A stretch of DNA of 64,000 bases from Andreprevotia lacus DSM 23236 (GTDB lineage: Bacteria; Pseudomonadota; Gammaproteobacteria; Burkholderiales; Chitinibacteraceae), in contig NZ_FWXD01000013.1 of NCBI RefSeq assembly GCF_900176275.1, forward strand, positions 62,001-126,000, read 5' to 3'. Of this stretch, positions 29,308-37,777 are shown piece after piece. The first letter of the stretch is position 1. Each line of letters starts with the position of its first letter. The position numbers were made by a program, and so were the translations under genes. The notes below the pieces were generated by a model. The model did no database searches and was not told the origin of the DNA. It saw nothing but the letters and a program-made list of their open reading frames with translations.

Positions 29308-29910
29308 ATGCGCCACCTGCTGCTTTGCCTGCTGTTTGCCACCCCGCTGGCCTGGGCCGACGGACTGGTGCTGTCCAGCGCCAACACCGCACCAGCACTG
29401 GCACCGCTGCAGACGCTGCCGGCACAGCAAAGCGTGACCGTGAGCATTGGCAAGCTGCTGGTGGCCGACCTGCAAGGCAATCGCTGGCTCAAATTCGGCC
29501 CGGGCTGCAGCGCCAGCCTGGCACAATCCGGCTGCGCGGCCAGCCAGCCACTACCGGCCAATCTGCGCGCGGTGCTGACCCGGCTGCCGGAAACGCTGGC
29601 CGCCATCGCCGCCTTTGACGACAGCCTGCCCAGCCGCACCATCAGCCCGCTACTGACCCGCGCCGCACAACAGGGCGCCCAGCTGCGCAAGACGCTGGGC
29701 GACGAAGCCGCGCTGCTGTATTTGCTCGATGCACAGGTCAGGCTGCAGGATGGCCAGGGCGTGCAGCAATCGCTGAACCAGCTGGCGCTGCTGTGGCCGG
29801 ACAACAAGCAGATCGGCGCCTTGCTGGCCCACGTGCGCCGGCTGGGGCTGGCCGTGGCCGCACCACCGGTCGGCGCGCAAGTCGTTGTCAAACCACTGGA
29901 GTTGCAATGA
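29308..29910 (+). CDS. Secreted protein of unknown function
   Basis: A 200-residue protein with a signal peptide (MRHLLLCLLFATPLAWA). The mature part has two cysteines (GPGCSASLAQSGC), a helical stretch rich in Leu and Ala, and a LLYLLDAQVRLQDGQGVQQSLNQLALLWPDNKQIG segment that resembles a single TPR-like helical pair. Its stop overlaps the ATG of the next gene, so the two are likely co-translated. No family was recognised. Confidence 0.7.
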   Translation: MRHLLLCLLFATPLAWADGLVLSSANTAPALAPLQTLPAQQSVTVSIGKLLVADLQGNRWLKFGPGCSASLAQSGCAASQPLPANLRAVLTRLPETLAAIAAFDDSLPSRTISPLLTRAAQQGAQLRKTLGDEAALLYLLDAQVRLQDGQGVQQSLNQLALLWPDNKQIGALLAHVRRLGLAVAAPPVGAQVVVKPLELQ

Positions 29911-30542
29911 CCCGTCTAATCAAGCGCAGCAGCCCCGAGGGCAAGGTGAAATCGGGCCGCACACCACCGGGCAAGGCGCTCGCCAGCCCGGCCGACGTGC
30001 TGGATTTCTGGTTCGGCCCCGCGCCGCTGCAGGCACGCAATGCATGGTTCAGCAAGGATGATGCGTTTGATGCGCAGATCGCCCAGCGCTTTGGCGCCAC
30101 CTTGCAGGCCGCCGCCGAAGGGCGTTGCGACCACTGGGCCAGCGATGCAGCCGGCGCACTGGCGCTGGTAATCGTGCTCGATCAATTTCCGCGCAATCTG
30201 CACCGTGGCAGTGCCGCAGCCTTTGCCTGCGATGCCAAAGCCAGAACGGTAGCCAACGCCGCCGTGGAGGCCGGCTGGGCAGCGCAGCTGGCGCCGCTGC
30301 AGCAACTTTTCGTCTATCTGCCTTTTGAGCACTCGGAGCAACTGGCCGACCAGCAACGCGCCGTTGCGCTGATGGCGGCATGGCAGGACGACCCGGCGCT
30401 GGCCGGCTTTCATCACTATGCAGTGCTGCACCACGACGTGATCGCACGCTTTGGCCGTTTTCCGCACCGCAATGCGGTGCTGGGTCGCAGCAACACGCCC
30501 GAGGAAGCAGCGTATCTTGCCCAACCCGGGGCTGGCTTCTAG
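29907..30542 (+). CDS. DUF924 family protein
   Basis: A 211-residue protein. ADVLDFWFG near the start, LVIVLDQFPRNLHRG in the middle, FVYLPFEHSE, FHHYAVLHHDVIARFGRFPHRNAVLGR and the C-terminal AYLAQPGAGF are the DUF924 signature. It is a helical TPR-like fold with no established activity. It has a basic 25-residue N-terminal extension before the conserved domain. The ATGA overlap with the upstream secreted protein fixes the start. Confidence 0.9.
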   Translation: MTRLIKRSSPEGKVKSGRTPPGKALASPADVLDFWFGPAPLQARNAWFSKDDAFDAQIAQRFGATLQAAAEGRCDHWASDAAGALALVIVLDQFPRNLHRGSAAAFACDAKARTVANAAVEAGWAAQLAPLQQLFVYLPFEHSEQLADQQRAVALMAAWQDDPALAGFHHYAVLHHDVIARFGRFPHRNAVLGRSNTPEEAAYLAQPGAGF

Positions 30543-30621
30543 CCTTGTCTAGTGCATATCCCCGATGCAGGGCTGTGCGTGTAAGGAATACAATCATTCC
30601 TTCTGCCCAAAAGGTCTGCCC

Positions 30622-31419
30622 ATGCCCAAGGTGATTGCCTCCGACCTCGATGGTACGCTGCTCGACGCCAATCACGCCGTCGATGCTTATACCGCCGAAA
30701 CGCTGCAGACGCTGGAAGCGCAGGGCCTGCGCTTCATCATTGCGACCGGTCGCCATTATCTGGACGTGCGCGGTATCCGTGAGGTGCTGGGCATCCGTGC
30801 CTATCTGATCACCTCCAATGGCGCGCGCGTGCATGACCCGGACAATCAGCTGGTCCATGCCGAGAATCTGGAACCGGAATTCGCCCGCGCGCTTTGCCAG
30901 CCCGAATTTGCCGCCGGCACACGCCTGAATATCTACACCGACGATGACTGGCTGATCGACGCCGAGGATGAATGGCTGGCTGGCCTGCATCAGGATTCGG
31001 GCTTCACCTACCAGGTCAGCGACGTAGCGGGGCATAGCGGCGAAGGCGTGGCCAAGGTGCTTTACATTGCCGATCACGAATACCTGCTGGGGCTGGAAGA
31101 ACGCATCCGCGAGCGCTTTGGTGACGAGCTGTATATCACTTTCTCGATGCCCGATTGCCTGGAAGTGATGGCGCCCACCGTGTCCAAGGGACATGCGTTG
31201 ACCGTGGTACTGGGCGAGCTGGGCATCGCGGCCGACGATTGCGTGGCCTTTGGCGACGGGCTGAACGACCTGGAAATGCTGCAGACCGCCGGCCACCCGC
31301 GCCTGATGGGCAACGCCAACGCCAAGCTGGTGGCGCAGTTGCCCGACGTACTGCAGATCGGCGCCAATACCGAGGAAGGCGTGGCACGCCACCTGCGCGC
31401 GCTGTTCGACCTAAAGTAA
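30622..31419 (+). CDS. HAD-superfamily Cof-type phosphatase
   Basis: A 265-residue IIB-type HAD hydrolase. Motif I is SDLDGTLLD (nucleophile Asp8 and acid/base Asp10), motif II is the ATGRHY region, motif III is the SKGHAL lysine and motif IV is FGDGLNDLEML. Cof-type enzymes act on sugar phosphates, nucleotides or cofactors; the substrate cannot be told from sequence. The start at 30622 puts motif I at the normal distance. AATACAAT at 30587-30594 is a possible -10. Confidence 0.92.
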   Translation: MPKVIASDLDGTLLDANHAVDAYTAETLQTLEAQGLRFIIATGRHYLDVRGIREVLGIRAYLITSNGARVHDPDNQLVHAENLEPEFARALCQPEFAAGTRLNIYTDDDWLIDAEDEWLAGLHQDSGFTYQVSDVAGHSGEGVAKVLYIADHEYLLGLEERIRERFGDELYITFSMPDCLEVMAPTVSKGHALTVVLGELGIAADDCVAFGDGLNDLEMLQTAGHPRLMGNANAKLVAQLPDVLQIGANTEEGVARHLRALFDLK

Positions 31420-31423
31420 GCGA

Positions 31424-31443
31424 ACGGGCGGCATGCCGCCCGT
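31424..31443 (+). terminator. Perfect 20-bp palindrome after the HAD gene
   Basis: ACGGGCGGCATGCCGCCCGT is fully self-complementary five bases after the stop. It has no T run, so it is either a weak terminator or a 3'-end stabilising hairpin. Confidence 0.5.
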
Positions 31444-31520
31444 CGTGCCACCGCCCTGTTGCGCCCCCTGCCGGGCCACGCTGCCGCCAAGATGAAGCAG
31501 ATGCCCCGCAGGAGAGCAGC

Positions 31521-32000
31521 ATGAAGATGCAATGGATGATGGCAGCGCTGCTGGCGCTAAGCGCCGGCGCCTGGGCTTCCGGCGGTGGCGGTGGCGGTGG
31601 CGGTGGCGGTGGCGGTGGCGGTGGCGTCAGTACTCAAGGCGGGCAAGCTGCACAAGTCAAGCAACAACTTGATGCCAAGCGCTGGGATGCCGCGCTGGCC
31701 AACCTGGCCAAGCTGCGCGCCAAGGAACCGGACAATGCCGAATGGTGGAACCTGACCGGCTACGCCGAGCGCAAGCGCGGCAACTTGGCCGCCGCCTTCC
31801 CGGCTTACCAGCAGGCGCTGAAGCTCGACCCCAACCATCTGGGCGCGCATGAGTATCTGGGCGAGGCCTATCTGCAGAACAATCAGCCGGCAGAGGCGGA
31901 ACAACAACTGGCGCAGCTGAAAACACTGTGCGGCAATTGCGAGCAATATCAGGACCTGGCCGAAGCGCTGCAGGACTATCGCGCCAAGCACCCGCAGTAG
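31521..32000 (+). CDS. Exported TPR protein with a poly-glycine tract
   Basis: A 159-residue protein with signal peptide (MKMQWMMAALLALSAGAWA), then 15 consecutive glycines encoded by an alternating GGC/GGT repeat, then two to three tetratricopeptide-like repeats (NAEWWNLTGYAERKRGNLAAAF, GAHEYLGEAYLQNNQPAEAE). The CGNCEQY motif near the end has two cysteines. AGGAGAG at 31510-31516 supports the ATG at 31521. TPR domains bind protein partners; none is evident here. The glycine tract would act as a flexible tether between export signal and TPR body. Confidence 0.83.
   Translation: MKMQWMMAALLALSAGAWASGGGGGGGGGGGGGGGVSTQGGQAAQVKQQLDAKRWDAALANLAKLRAKEPDNAEWWNLTGYAERKRGNLAAAFPAYQQALKLDPNHLGAHEYLGEAYLQNNQPAEAEQQLAQLKTLCGNCEQYQDLAEALQDYRAKHPQ
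31581..31625 (+). repeat. GGCGGT hexanucleotide repeat (7.5 units)
   Basis: A perfect tandem repeat of the hexamer GGCGGT encodes Gly15 in the TPR protein. Because the unit is six bases, slippage would change linker length by two residues without a frameshift. Confidence 0.95.
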
Positions 32001-32032
32001 ACACAACGGCCCGCACAGCAAGGCCACAAAAA

Positions 32033-32059
32033 AACGGCGCCCTTGGCGCCGTTTTTTAT
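32033..32059. terminator. Bidirectional terminator between TPR and chemoreceptor genes
   Basis: AACGGCGCC (32033-32041) and GGCGCCGTT (32045-32053), with A residues on the left and six T residues on the right, serve convergent genes. Confidence 0.94.
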
Positions 32060-32072
32060 TTCGCAGTCTCAC

Positions 32073-33689
32073 TCACACGCGATAGCGCGAAATCGTCTCC
32101 TGCAACTGGCGCGAAATCTGCCGCAGTTGCTCGGCCGAGGTGGCCGTGCGCGATGCATTGGCATTGCTCTCTTCGCTCATGTGCGCCACGCGCTCGATCT
32201 GCTGCGCAATGCTGGTGCTGGCCGCGCTCTGTTCGCGCATGGCGGCAGAAATCTCGCTGACCTGATTCACCACCTGATCGCTGCCGGCACGAATCTGCCG
32301 GATGGCACCGCTGGCCTGCTGCGCCTGTGCCACGCCAGCCGTTACTTGCGCCACGGCAGATTGCATCGACGTCACCGTCTGGCTGGCTTCGGACTGGATC
32401 GCGCCCACGGTGCCGGCAATCTCCTGCGTGGACAGTGCGGTACGCTCGGCCAGCTTGCGTACCTCGTCGGCCACCACGGCAAAGCCGCGGCCCGATTCCC
32501 CGGCACGCGCGGCCTCGATGGCGGCATTCAGCGCCAGCAGATTGGTCTGGTCGGCAATTTCCTTGATCACGCTCACCACCGCATTGATGCTGGCGGTACG
32601 CTCTTTCAGGCTTTCGATCTGGCCGGCGGCGCTTTGCACCGTTTCGGCAATGCCGTTGATCTTGGCGATGGTGTTCTCGATCACCTCGCCGCCGCTGCCG
32701 GCCAGCTTGCCTGCCTCGCGCGCCTGATCGTCGGCACTGCCGGCACGATCGGCCACGTGGGTGACGCTGACGGTCATTTCCTCGACGGCGGCAGCCATGC
32801 CCGAGGTCGATTCACTCACATTGCGCGAGGCCGACGACATGCGGCTGGAGGCATCGGCCAGCTCGTTGGCCGACTGGCCCAGGCTGCTGCCCACCTGATG
32901 CAACTGGCGGAAACTGCCCTGCATCGCATCCAGCAAGCGGTTGAATGCATGCAGGGTCTGGTTTACTTCGTCGTCGCCCTGTGCATTCAGGCGGCGGGTG
33001 AAGTCATAGTCGCTGGACAGGCGCACCACCGCATCACGCAATTGCTGCAAAGGGCCGGTGACGCCGCGCACGATCAGCGTGCCGACCAGGAACACCGCGA
33101 TGGCAGCCAGAATCGGCAGCACGATGCCAAAGGTCTGGCCAGTACTGATGGCAGAGCGCACGCTTGTGCGCGAATCAGCCAGCAGTTTGACGTTGTAATC
33201 GGATGCAATCTTGAGCGCAGCCAGCGCCAGATCGGCCTGCGGCCCGACCTTGCTGCTGATGGCCGTCTGCGCATCGCCGTAGTTGCCGTCCTTGGAGAGC
33301 TTGATGATCTCCGGCACCAGGGTGAAATACTTGTCGACCTCGTCACGCGCTTTTTTGATGTTGCCTTCGTCGGTCGGATCGCTCACATACTGCTTGAGAT
33401 AGGTATCGAACTGCTTGCCGATCTCGCCATGCAGGTTGTTGAGGCTGGCCTCGGTCTTGTCCTTTTCGGCCATGTCACTTTGCAGCAGGTGCTGGTAGAC
33501 GCTCATGCGCGATTGCATGAACTGCTGCTGCACCAGCGCCAGCGACTGCACCGAGGGCACGGTGTCATCCAGCATCTCGGTCGAATCGCTGCGTATGCGT
33601 GCCAGCATGATGCCGGACACCAGGGCCAGCACGATTACCGCCCCGACACCCAGGCCGCAAAGTGCATACAAACGAGTAGAGATTTTCAC
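32073..33689 (-). CDS. Methyl-accepting chemotaxis protein (4HB type)
   Basis: A 538-residue chemoreceptor. TM1 (about 8-30), a periplasmic four-helix-bundle sensor (31-185), TM2 (about 188-210), a HAMP domain (about 211-265) and a cytoplasmic signalling domain. The hairpin tip [20 protein letters not shown] and [18 protein letters not shown] are canonical. It ends with ISRYRV and lacks the C-terminal NWETF-type pentapeptide for CheR/CheB tethering. The ligand is unknown. It lies 72 bases downstream of the beta-carbonic anhydrase gene on the same strand. Confidence 0.95.
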   Translation of the reverse strand: MKISTRLYALCGLGVGAVIVLALVSGIMLARIRSDSTEMLDDTVPSVQSLALVQQQFMQSRMSVYQHLLQSDMAEKDKTEASLNNLHGEIGKQFDTYLKQYVSDPTDEGNIKKARDEVDKYFTLVPEIIKLSKDGNYGDAQTAISSKVGPQADLALAALKIASDYNVKLLADSRTSVRSAISTGQTFGIVLPILAAIAVFLVGTLIVRGVTGPLQQLRDAVVRLSSDYDFTRRLNAQGDDEVNQTLHAFNRLLDAMQGSFRQLHQVGSSLGQSANELADASSRMSSASRNVSESTSGMAAAVEEMTVSVTHVADRAGSADDQAREAGKLAGSGGEVIENTIAKINGIAETVQSAAGQIESLKERTASINAVVSVIKEIADQTNLLALNAAIEAARAGESGRGFAVVADEVRKLAERTALSTQEIAGTVGAIQSEASQTVTSMQSAVAQVTAGVAQAQQASGAIRQIRAGSDQVVNQVSEISAAMREQSAASTSIAQQIERVAHMSEESNANASRTATSAEQLRQISRQLQETISRYRV

Positions 33690-33761
33690 TGTGCTATTCT
33701 CTGTTTTTATTTATCAGCAAATGCTACTTCAGTCGGTGCGCCCAAGCGCCCTCGTGAGGCT

Positions 33762-34415
33762 TCAGCGTTGTATTTGCGCTACCAGCGGCACAAAACGGTG
33801 ACTGCCACGATTGAATTCGTAGAGCGCACCTTCCTGAATGTCAAAGTACCAGCCGATCAACGAAAGCGTACCGGCTTCGACACGTTCGACGATGAAGGGG
33901 AAGCTCATCAGGTTGTCGAGCGAGACAATGATGGATGCCATTTCACAAGCGCGCAGTTGCTGCGCCGGCGTCTTGTGTGCCAGCTCGCTCAGCACTTGTT
34001 CGCGCGCCGGCAGCGCAATCTGCACCCATTTGCCAACAAAATTGGCCTCGGTCTTGGCGGTATAGCCGCGCATCAGGCCGCCGATGCCACCGCAACCGGA
34101 GTGACCGAGAATGATGATCTGCCGTACTTCGAGATCGCACACGGCGTATTCAATGGCTGCCGATACACCATGGTAAGTACCGTCGCGCTCGTAGGGCGGC
34201 ACGAGGTTGGCCACGTTGCGCAGCACGAACAGATCGCCCGGATCACAATCGGTGAGCAGGGCCGGATCGACACGCGAATCCGAACAGCCGATCACCAGCG
34301 AGCTCGGATTCTGCCCGGTCTTGAGGCTGTCGAACAAGGAATGATGTTCGCCGAAATACTTGTGCTGGAAGCGACGGAAACCGCCGATGAACTTTTCGAT
34401 ATCCTGCAATTGCAT
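33762..34415 (-). CDS. Beta-carbonic anhydrase
   Basis: Interconverts CO2 and bicarbonate, 217 residues. Zinc ligands are in CSDSR (Cys and the catalytic Asp-Arg dyad) and HSGCGG (His and Cys), with RNVANLVPP between. The ATG at 34415 gives the standard family N terminus (MQLQDIEKFIGGFRRFQHKYF). A TTG-started extension to 34517 is possible but adds non-conserved sequence. It is divergent from the marR-type gene. Confidence 0.93.
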   Translation of the reverse strand: MQLQDIEKFIGGFRRFQHKYFGEHHSLFDSLKTGQNPSSLVIGCSDSRVDPALLTDCDPGDLFVLRNVANLVPPYERDGTYHGVSAAIEYAVCDLEVRQIIILGHSGCGGIGGLMRGYTAKTEANFVGKWVQIALPAREQVLSELAHKTPAQQLRACEMASIIVSLDNLMSFPFIVERVEAGTLSLIGWYFDIQEGALYEFNRGSHRFVPLVAQIQR

Positions 34416-34520
34416 CCCCGAGATGGCCTTTATGGCGTGGCGGCTGCCAACCAGTGATTCTACCGCGAATGACGCCGCAGCGACGATCCCGCACTCGCGC
34501 TCCGCGACTGTCGGCAAATC

Positions 34521-34533
34521 GTTCTAATTGAAC
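34521..34533. promoter_or_regulatory. Dyad in the carbonic anhydrase/marR divergent promoter
   Basis: GTTCTAATTGAAC is an interrupted palindrome (GTTC-N5-GAAC) 37 bases before the marR-type start. Short AT-centred palindromes of this size are typical MarR autoregulatory sites. The assignment is inferred. Confidence 0.4.
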
Positions 34534-34569
34534 TATTTTCAACACACAAATATCTGAGACTGGAAAAGC

Positions 34570-35013
34570 ATGGCACGCGACCGATTTTTACCCCTGCTGC
34601 GCGAGCTGGCGCGCTGTTATCAGGCTTTCGAGCTGTGTTCGAGCCGGCACCTGCGCACGCTGGGGCTCACGCCAGCCCAGTTCGACATCATTGCCACGCT
34701 GGGTAATACGCCGGGCATGAGCTGCGGCGAGCTGGGAGACAAAACGCTGATTACCAAGGGCACGTTGACCGGCGTGATCGACCGTCTGGCATCGCGCGGG
34801 CTGCTGGAGCGCGAAGTCAGCCCGGTGGACCGGCGCAGCGTCATCGTCAAGCTCACGACGGCCGGCCACGCCTTGTTCGACGAGATATTCCCGGCCCACC
34901 TGGCGCATCTGCGCCGGTTTTTTGCACTACTGAACGACGACGACATGGCGCAGATGCAGTCGCAGTTCCTGAAACTGCGCCAGACCTTCGAGCAGGACCC
35001 GGACAAGCAATAA
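34570..35013 (+). CDS. MarR-family transcriptional regulator
   Basis: A 147-residue winged-helix repressor. Recognition region LTPAQFDIIATLGNTPGMSCGELGDKTLITKGTLTGVIDRL is followed by the wing REVSPVDRRSVIVKLT. Helices at both ends form the dimer interface. It precedes the cytochrome b561/YceI operon on the same strand, and a perfect palindrome lies between. Control of that operon is plausible by position, with redox or phenolic signals as typical family inducers. Confidence 0.93.
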   Translation: MARDRFLPLLRELARCYQAFELCSSRHLRTLGLTPAQFDIIATLGNTPGMSCGELGDKTLITKGTLTGVIDRLASRGLLEREVSPVDRRSVIVKLTTAGHALFDEIFPAHLAHLRRFFALLNDDDMAQMQSQFLKLRQTFEQDPDKQ

Positions 35014-35092
35014 GATTCATATTTTTTGAACGTATTCTGCGGATTATTTCGCTATCAGGCAGAAAAGCCCGCTTTTATCATTACGGCAAGCA

Positions 35093-35107
35093 TTCAGTCT
35101 GACTGAA
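35093..35107. promoter_or_regulatory. Perfect 15-bp palindrome upstream of cytochrome b561
   Basis: TTCAGTC-T-GACTGAA is perfectly symmetric and lies 27 bases before the cytochrome b561 start, where a bound repressor would block transcription. The adjacent MarR protein is the obvious candidate. This is not proven. Confidence 0.5.
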
Positions 35108-35134
35108 CAGCGACAACAAAAACTGGAGCGATTC

Positions 35135-35698
35135 ATGAAGCGCTACTCCCTGATCCAGATCAGCCTGCACTGGTTGATCGCACTGTTGATCTTCGCCGCC
35201 TTCGGCTTGATCTGGTATTACGGCGACATGCAGATCACCTCGCCCGCCACCTTCAAGGCCAAGGCCGCCGGCATTGCCTGGCACAAGTGGGCCGGCATGT
35301 CGGTGTTGATCCTGTTTTTGCTGCGCCTTGTGGTACGCGTCAAGCAGGGCTCACCGGCACCGCTGGCGGGCCAGCCCAAGCTGCAGCTGCTACTGGCAGC
35401 CGGCGCGCATCACTTGCTGTATCTGTTGATGGCCATCGTGCCGCTGATGGGCTGGCTGATGAGCTCGGCCAAAGGCTACCCGGTCAAGCTGTTCAATCTG
35501 GTGCAACTGCCTGATCTGGTTGCCAAGAGCGACACCCTGGCCGAGCAACTGGAAGGGGCGCACGTATTCCTTGCCTACACGCTGCTGGTCATCGTTGGCC
35601 TGCATGCAGCGGCGGCACTGAAGCATCATTTCATTGATCGAGACGCCACCCTGCTGCGCATGCTGCCGGGCGGCAACAAAGGAGAAAACCAGGCATGA
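35135..35698 (+). CDS. Cytochrome b561 family protein
   Basis: A 187-residue inner-membrane di-heme cytochrome with four transmembrane helices. Heme-ligand histidines are expected in ISLHWLIALL (helix 1), AWHKWAGMSV (helix 2), AGAHHLLYLLM (helix 3) and VGLHAAAALKHHF (helix 4). These proteins pass electrons between quinol and periplasmic acceptors. Its stop overlaps the ATG of the first yceI-type gene, so the two are translated together. Pairing of b561 with YceI is common and suggests isoprenoid-quinone or redox chemistry in the periplasm. Confidence 0.94.
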   Translation: MKRYSLIQISLHWLIALLIFAAFGLIWYYGDMQITSPATFKAKAAGIAWHKWAGMSVLILFLLRLVVRVKQGSPAPLAGQPKLQLLLAAGAHHLLYLLMAIVPLMGWLMSSAKGYPVKLFNLVQLPDLVAKSDTLAEQLEGAHVFLAYTLLVIVGLHAAAALKHHFIDRDATLLRMLPGGNKGENQA

Positions 35699-36246
35699 AA
35701 ACCCTGATTACCCTGGCTGTCGCCAGCTTGCTCACCCTGCCGGCCTACGCAGCACAAACGCTGAACACAGGTAAAAGCAGCCTGACCTTCAACTTCAAGC
35801 AGATGGGCGTGCCGACCGATGGCCGCTTCAAGGCCTTTGGCGCCAATGTCGCCTTCGACGCCGCCAAGCCGGAAGCCACCAAGGCCGAGTTCACCGTCGA
35901 TCTGGCCAGCGTGGACGTAGGCAGCAGCGACGGCAACAACGCCGCCAAGGGCAAGGCCTTCTTCAACACCATCGCCGGCCCGGCCAAGGCCACCTTCGTG
36001 GCCAAGTCGGTGAAGGCGCTGGGCGGCGGCAAGTTCGAAGCGCGCGGCCCGCTGACCATCAAGGGCATCACCAAGGACATCGTGTCGCAATTCACCGCCA
36101 AGACGGCTGGTGATGAAACCACGCTGGAAGGCAGCTTCCCGGTACTGCGCCTGCAATACAAGGTGGGCGATGGCGACTGGGACGATACCGAAGCACTGGC
36201 CGATGCGGTCACCGTGAAATACAAGTTCGTACTGAACGGCAAATAA
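35695..36246 (+). CDS. yceI: YceI-family periplasmic lipid-binding protein (first copy)
   Basis: A 183-residue exported protein: signal peptide MKTLITLAVASLLTLPAYA, then a YceI lipocalin-like barrel (SSLTFNFKQMGVPTDGRFKAF, ARGPLTIKGITKDI). YceI proteins bind polyisoprenoids in a hydrophobic pocket. It is translationally coupled to cytochrome b561 (ATGA overlap). It differs markedly from the second copy downstream, so the two probably have separate ligands or form an unequal pair. Confidence 0.92.
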   Translation: MKTLITLAVASLLTLPAYAAQTLNTGKSSLTFNFKQMGVPTDGRFKAFGANVAFDAAKPEATKAEFTVDLASVDVGSSDGNNAAKGKAFFNTIAGPAKATFVAKSVKALGGGKFEARGPLTIKGITKDIVSQFTAKTAGDETTLEGSFPVLRLQYKVGDGDWDDTEALADAVTVKYKFVLNGK

Positions 36247-36277
36247 GCCGTATTAACTTCCTCACTCGGAGCACACC

Positions 36278-36847
36278 ATGAAAAAACTGCTTGCTGCTGC
36301 ACTGCTGGGCGCCTTTGTTACCGCTGCCCAAGCCGCCCCGGTCACCTACGCGATCGATGGCTCGCACACCTATTCGAGCTTTGCCATCAACCACTTCGGT
36401 TTCTCGACCGTGGTTGGCCGCTTCGACAAGACCAGCGGCACCGTGACCCTGGATGCCGAAAAGAAGACCGGCGCAGCCGACATCACCATCGACGCTGCCA
36501 GCCTGAACAGCGGCTGGCCGGCACGCGACAAGCACGTAAAGAGCGCCGACTTCCTCGACGTGGAGAAATTCCCGTCCATCACCTTCAAGTCGGACAAGTT
36601 CACTTTTGACGGCGACAAGCTGAGCAAGGTCGACGGCAACCTGACCATCCACGGCGTGACCAAGCCGGTGACCCTGACCGTGGGCACCTTCAAGTGCGTG
36701 GACAGCCACCCGATGATGAAGAAACCGTGGTGCGGCGCAGATGCCACCGCCACCATCAAGCGCAGCGACTTCGGCGTATCGGCCTATGTGCCGAACGTCG
36801 GCGACGAGCTGAAGCTGACCATCGAAATCGAAGCCGGCAAGCAATAA
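36278..36847 (+). CDS. yceI: YceI-family periplasmic lipid-binding protein (second copy)
   Basis: A 189-residue exported protein: signal peptide to about AQA, then the canonical YceI sequence YAIDGSHTYSSFAINHFGFS, VGRFDKTSGTVTLD, FPSITFKSDKF, LTIHGVTKPVTLTV and CGADATATIKRSDFG. It is closer to E. coli YceI than the first copy is. Two cysteines (KCVDSH and WCGADA) may pair. It lies 31 bases after the first copy and completes the b561-yceI-yceI operon. Confidence 0.95.
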   Translation: MKKLLAAALLGAFVTAAQAAPVTYAIDGSHTYSSFAINHFGFSTVVGRFDKTSGTVTLDAEKKTGAADITIDAASLNSGWPARDKHVKSADFLDVEKFPSITFKSDKFTFDGDKLSKVDGNLTIHGVTKPVTLTVGTFKCVDSHPMMKKPWCGADATATIKRSDFGVSAYVPNVGDELKLTIEIEAGKQ

Positions 36848-36978
36848 CCGCCACCAGCAAAGCCCTGCTGGCTGCGCTCGCTGGCCGTACGGTTTTGTGC
36901 TGTCTGCGTTTCGCGCGCCTTGCCAGCACCGTTGCACTGGGCTTTGCTAGCGGCTTGACGCCCTTTGAATGAAGAAAA

Positions 36979-37003
36979 AACCCGCTTGCTAGCGGGTTTT
37001 TTC
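36979..37003 (+). terminator. Rho-independent terminator after the yceI operon
   Basis: AACCCGCT (36979-36986), TGCT loop, AGCGGGTT (36991-36998), then a T run. Confidence 0.93.
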
Positions 37004-37016
37004 TTATCATGGCTGC

Positions 37017-37448
37017 GTGCGACACCCCATCCGGCCCAAGCCCATCACCCGGCAGTTGATCGCCGCGCTCCGCAGGCGCTGGCAGCGCTTTGCCGCTACT
37101 TTCTCTAACCACATCAGCTTCGTCCCCGCGCATTATCAAGCACGCCCCTGCCAGGGCCGTGCATGGCGGCGTGCCTTTCCCGTCGCCGGCAAGCAGCACA
37201 TCCGTCGCTTTTTGCAGCTGTTCACCGATGCTTTTGGTTTCCCTCAAAGCAGCGTACTGCGCTTCCGGCCAGACGACCCGGTGATGGAGGTCTATCGCGC
37301 GCTGTATCCGCGCAACGGAATGGATGCGATGGAGCTGGAACACTGGGCGCTGTCCCTGCAACGGCATTACGCGCTGGGCGCACAGGCAATCTGGCGTGAC
37401 AACCTCACCCTTGGCGAGCTATTTGCCATGACGGAACGACAACAATGA
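37017..37448 (+). CDS. Small protein of unknown function, first gene of an overlapping trio
   Basis: A 143-residue protein, very basic in the first 60 residues (RPKPITRQLIAALRRRWQRF). The last 80 residues (LRFRPDDPVMEVYRALYP, MDAMELEHWALSLQRHY, WRDNLTLGELFAMT) faintly resemble DUF1493/acyl-carrier-like helical proteins. The only start for the full frame is a GTG at 37017, 13 bases after a terminator and without a convincing ribosome binding site, so the true start could be internal. It overlaps the next gene as ATGA. Confidence 0.6.
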   Translation: MRHPIRPKPITRQLIAALRRRWQRFAATFSNHISFVPAHYQARPCQGRAWRRAFPVAGKQHIRRFLQLFTDAFGFPQSSVLRFRPDDPVMEVYRALYPRNGMDAMELEHWALSLQRHYALGAQAIWRDNLTLGELFAMTERQQ

Positions 37449-37777
37449 TCGCCCCCGAACCCTATCGCAGTGCCTATCTGGCCGTGGTGCACCAGGCCAT
37501 CCTCACTTCGCGCTGGCTGGCCTTTCGCAACCAGCGCCTGCCGCAACGCCTGTTTGCGCGGCAGCACATCGCTCACATTGCCGCACTGCAGGATGCAATC
37601 CATGTCATCGTCGAACTGCTTAACCAATGGGAGCGCTGCGACGAACCCGCACTGCGCCGCAATCATCTCGCGGCCTATGACAGCCGCTGGGTGGGCAAGC
37701 ATGCCGACGCGGTCAGCCTGATGGCGCTGCTGGAATCCCGCCTGAACACCCCCGCAACGGAAGCACCTGCCGCATGA
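37445..37777 (+). CDS. Small helical protein of unknown function, second gene of the trio
   Basis: A 110-residue, mostly helical protein (YRSAYLAVVHQAILTSRWLAFRNQ, IAHIAALQDAIHVIVELLNQWERCD) with no signal or membrane segment. Both ends overlap neighbours by ATGA, which strongly supports that the frame is translated. No family was recognised. It is encoded between a basic small protein and a nucleotidyltransferase. Confidence 0.66.
   Translation: MIAPEPYRSAYLAVVHQAILTSRWLAFRNQRLPQRLFARQHIAHIAALQDAIHVIVELLNQWERCDEPALRRNHLAAYDSRWVGKHADAVSLMALLESRLNTPATEAPAA

Noticed and set aside
33690-33761. A promoter separating the beta-carbonic anhydrase from the chemoreceptor gene
   Set aside because: The gap is short and AT-rich but no -35/-10 pair was convincing, so I left it unassigned.
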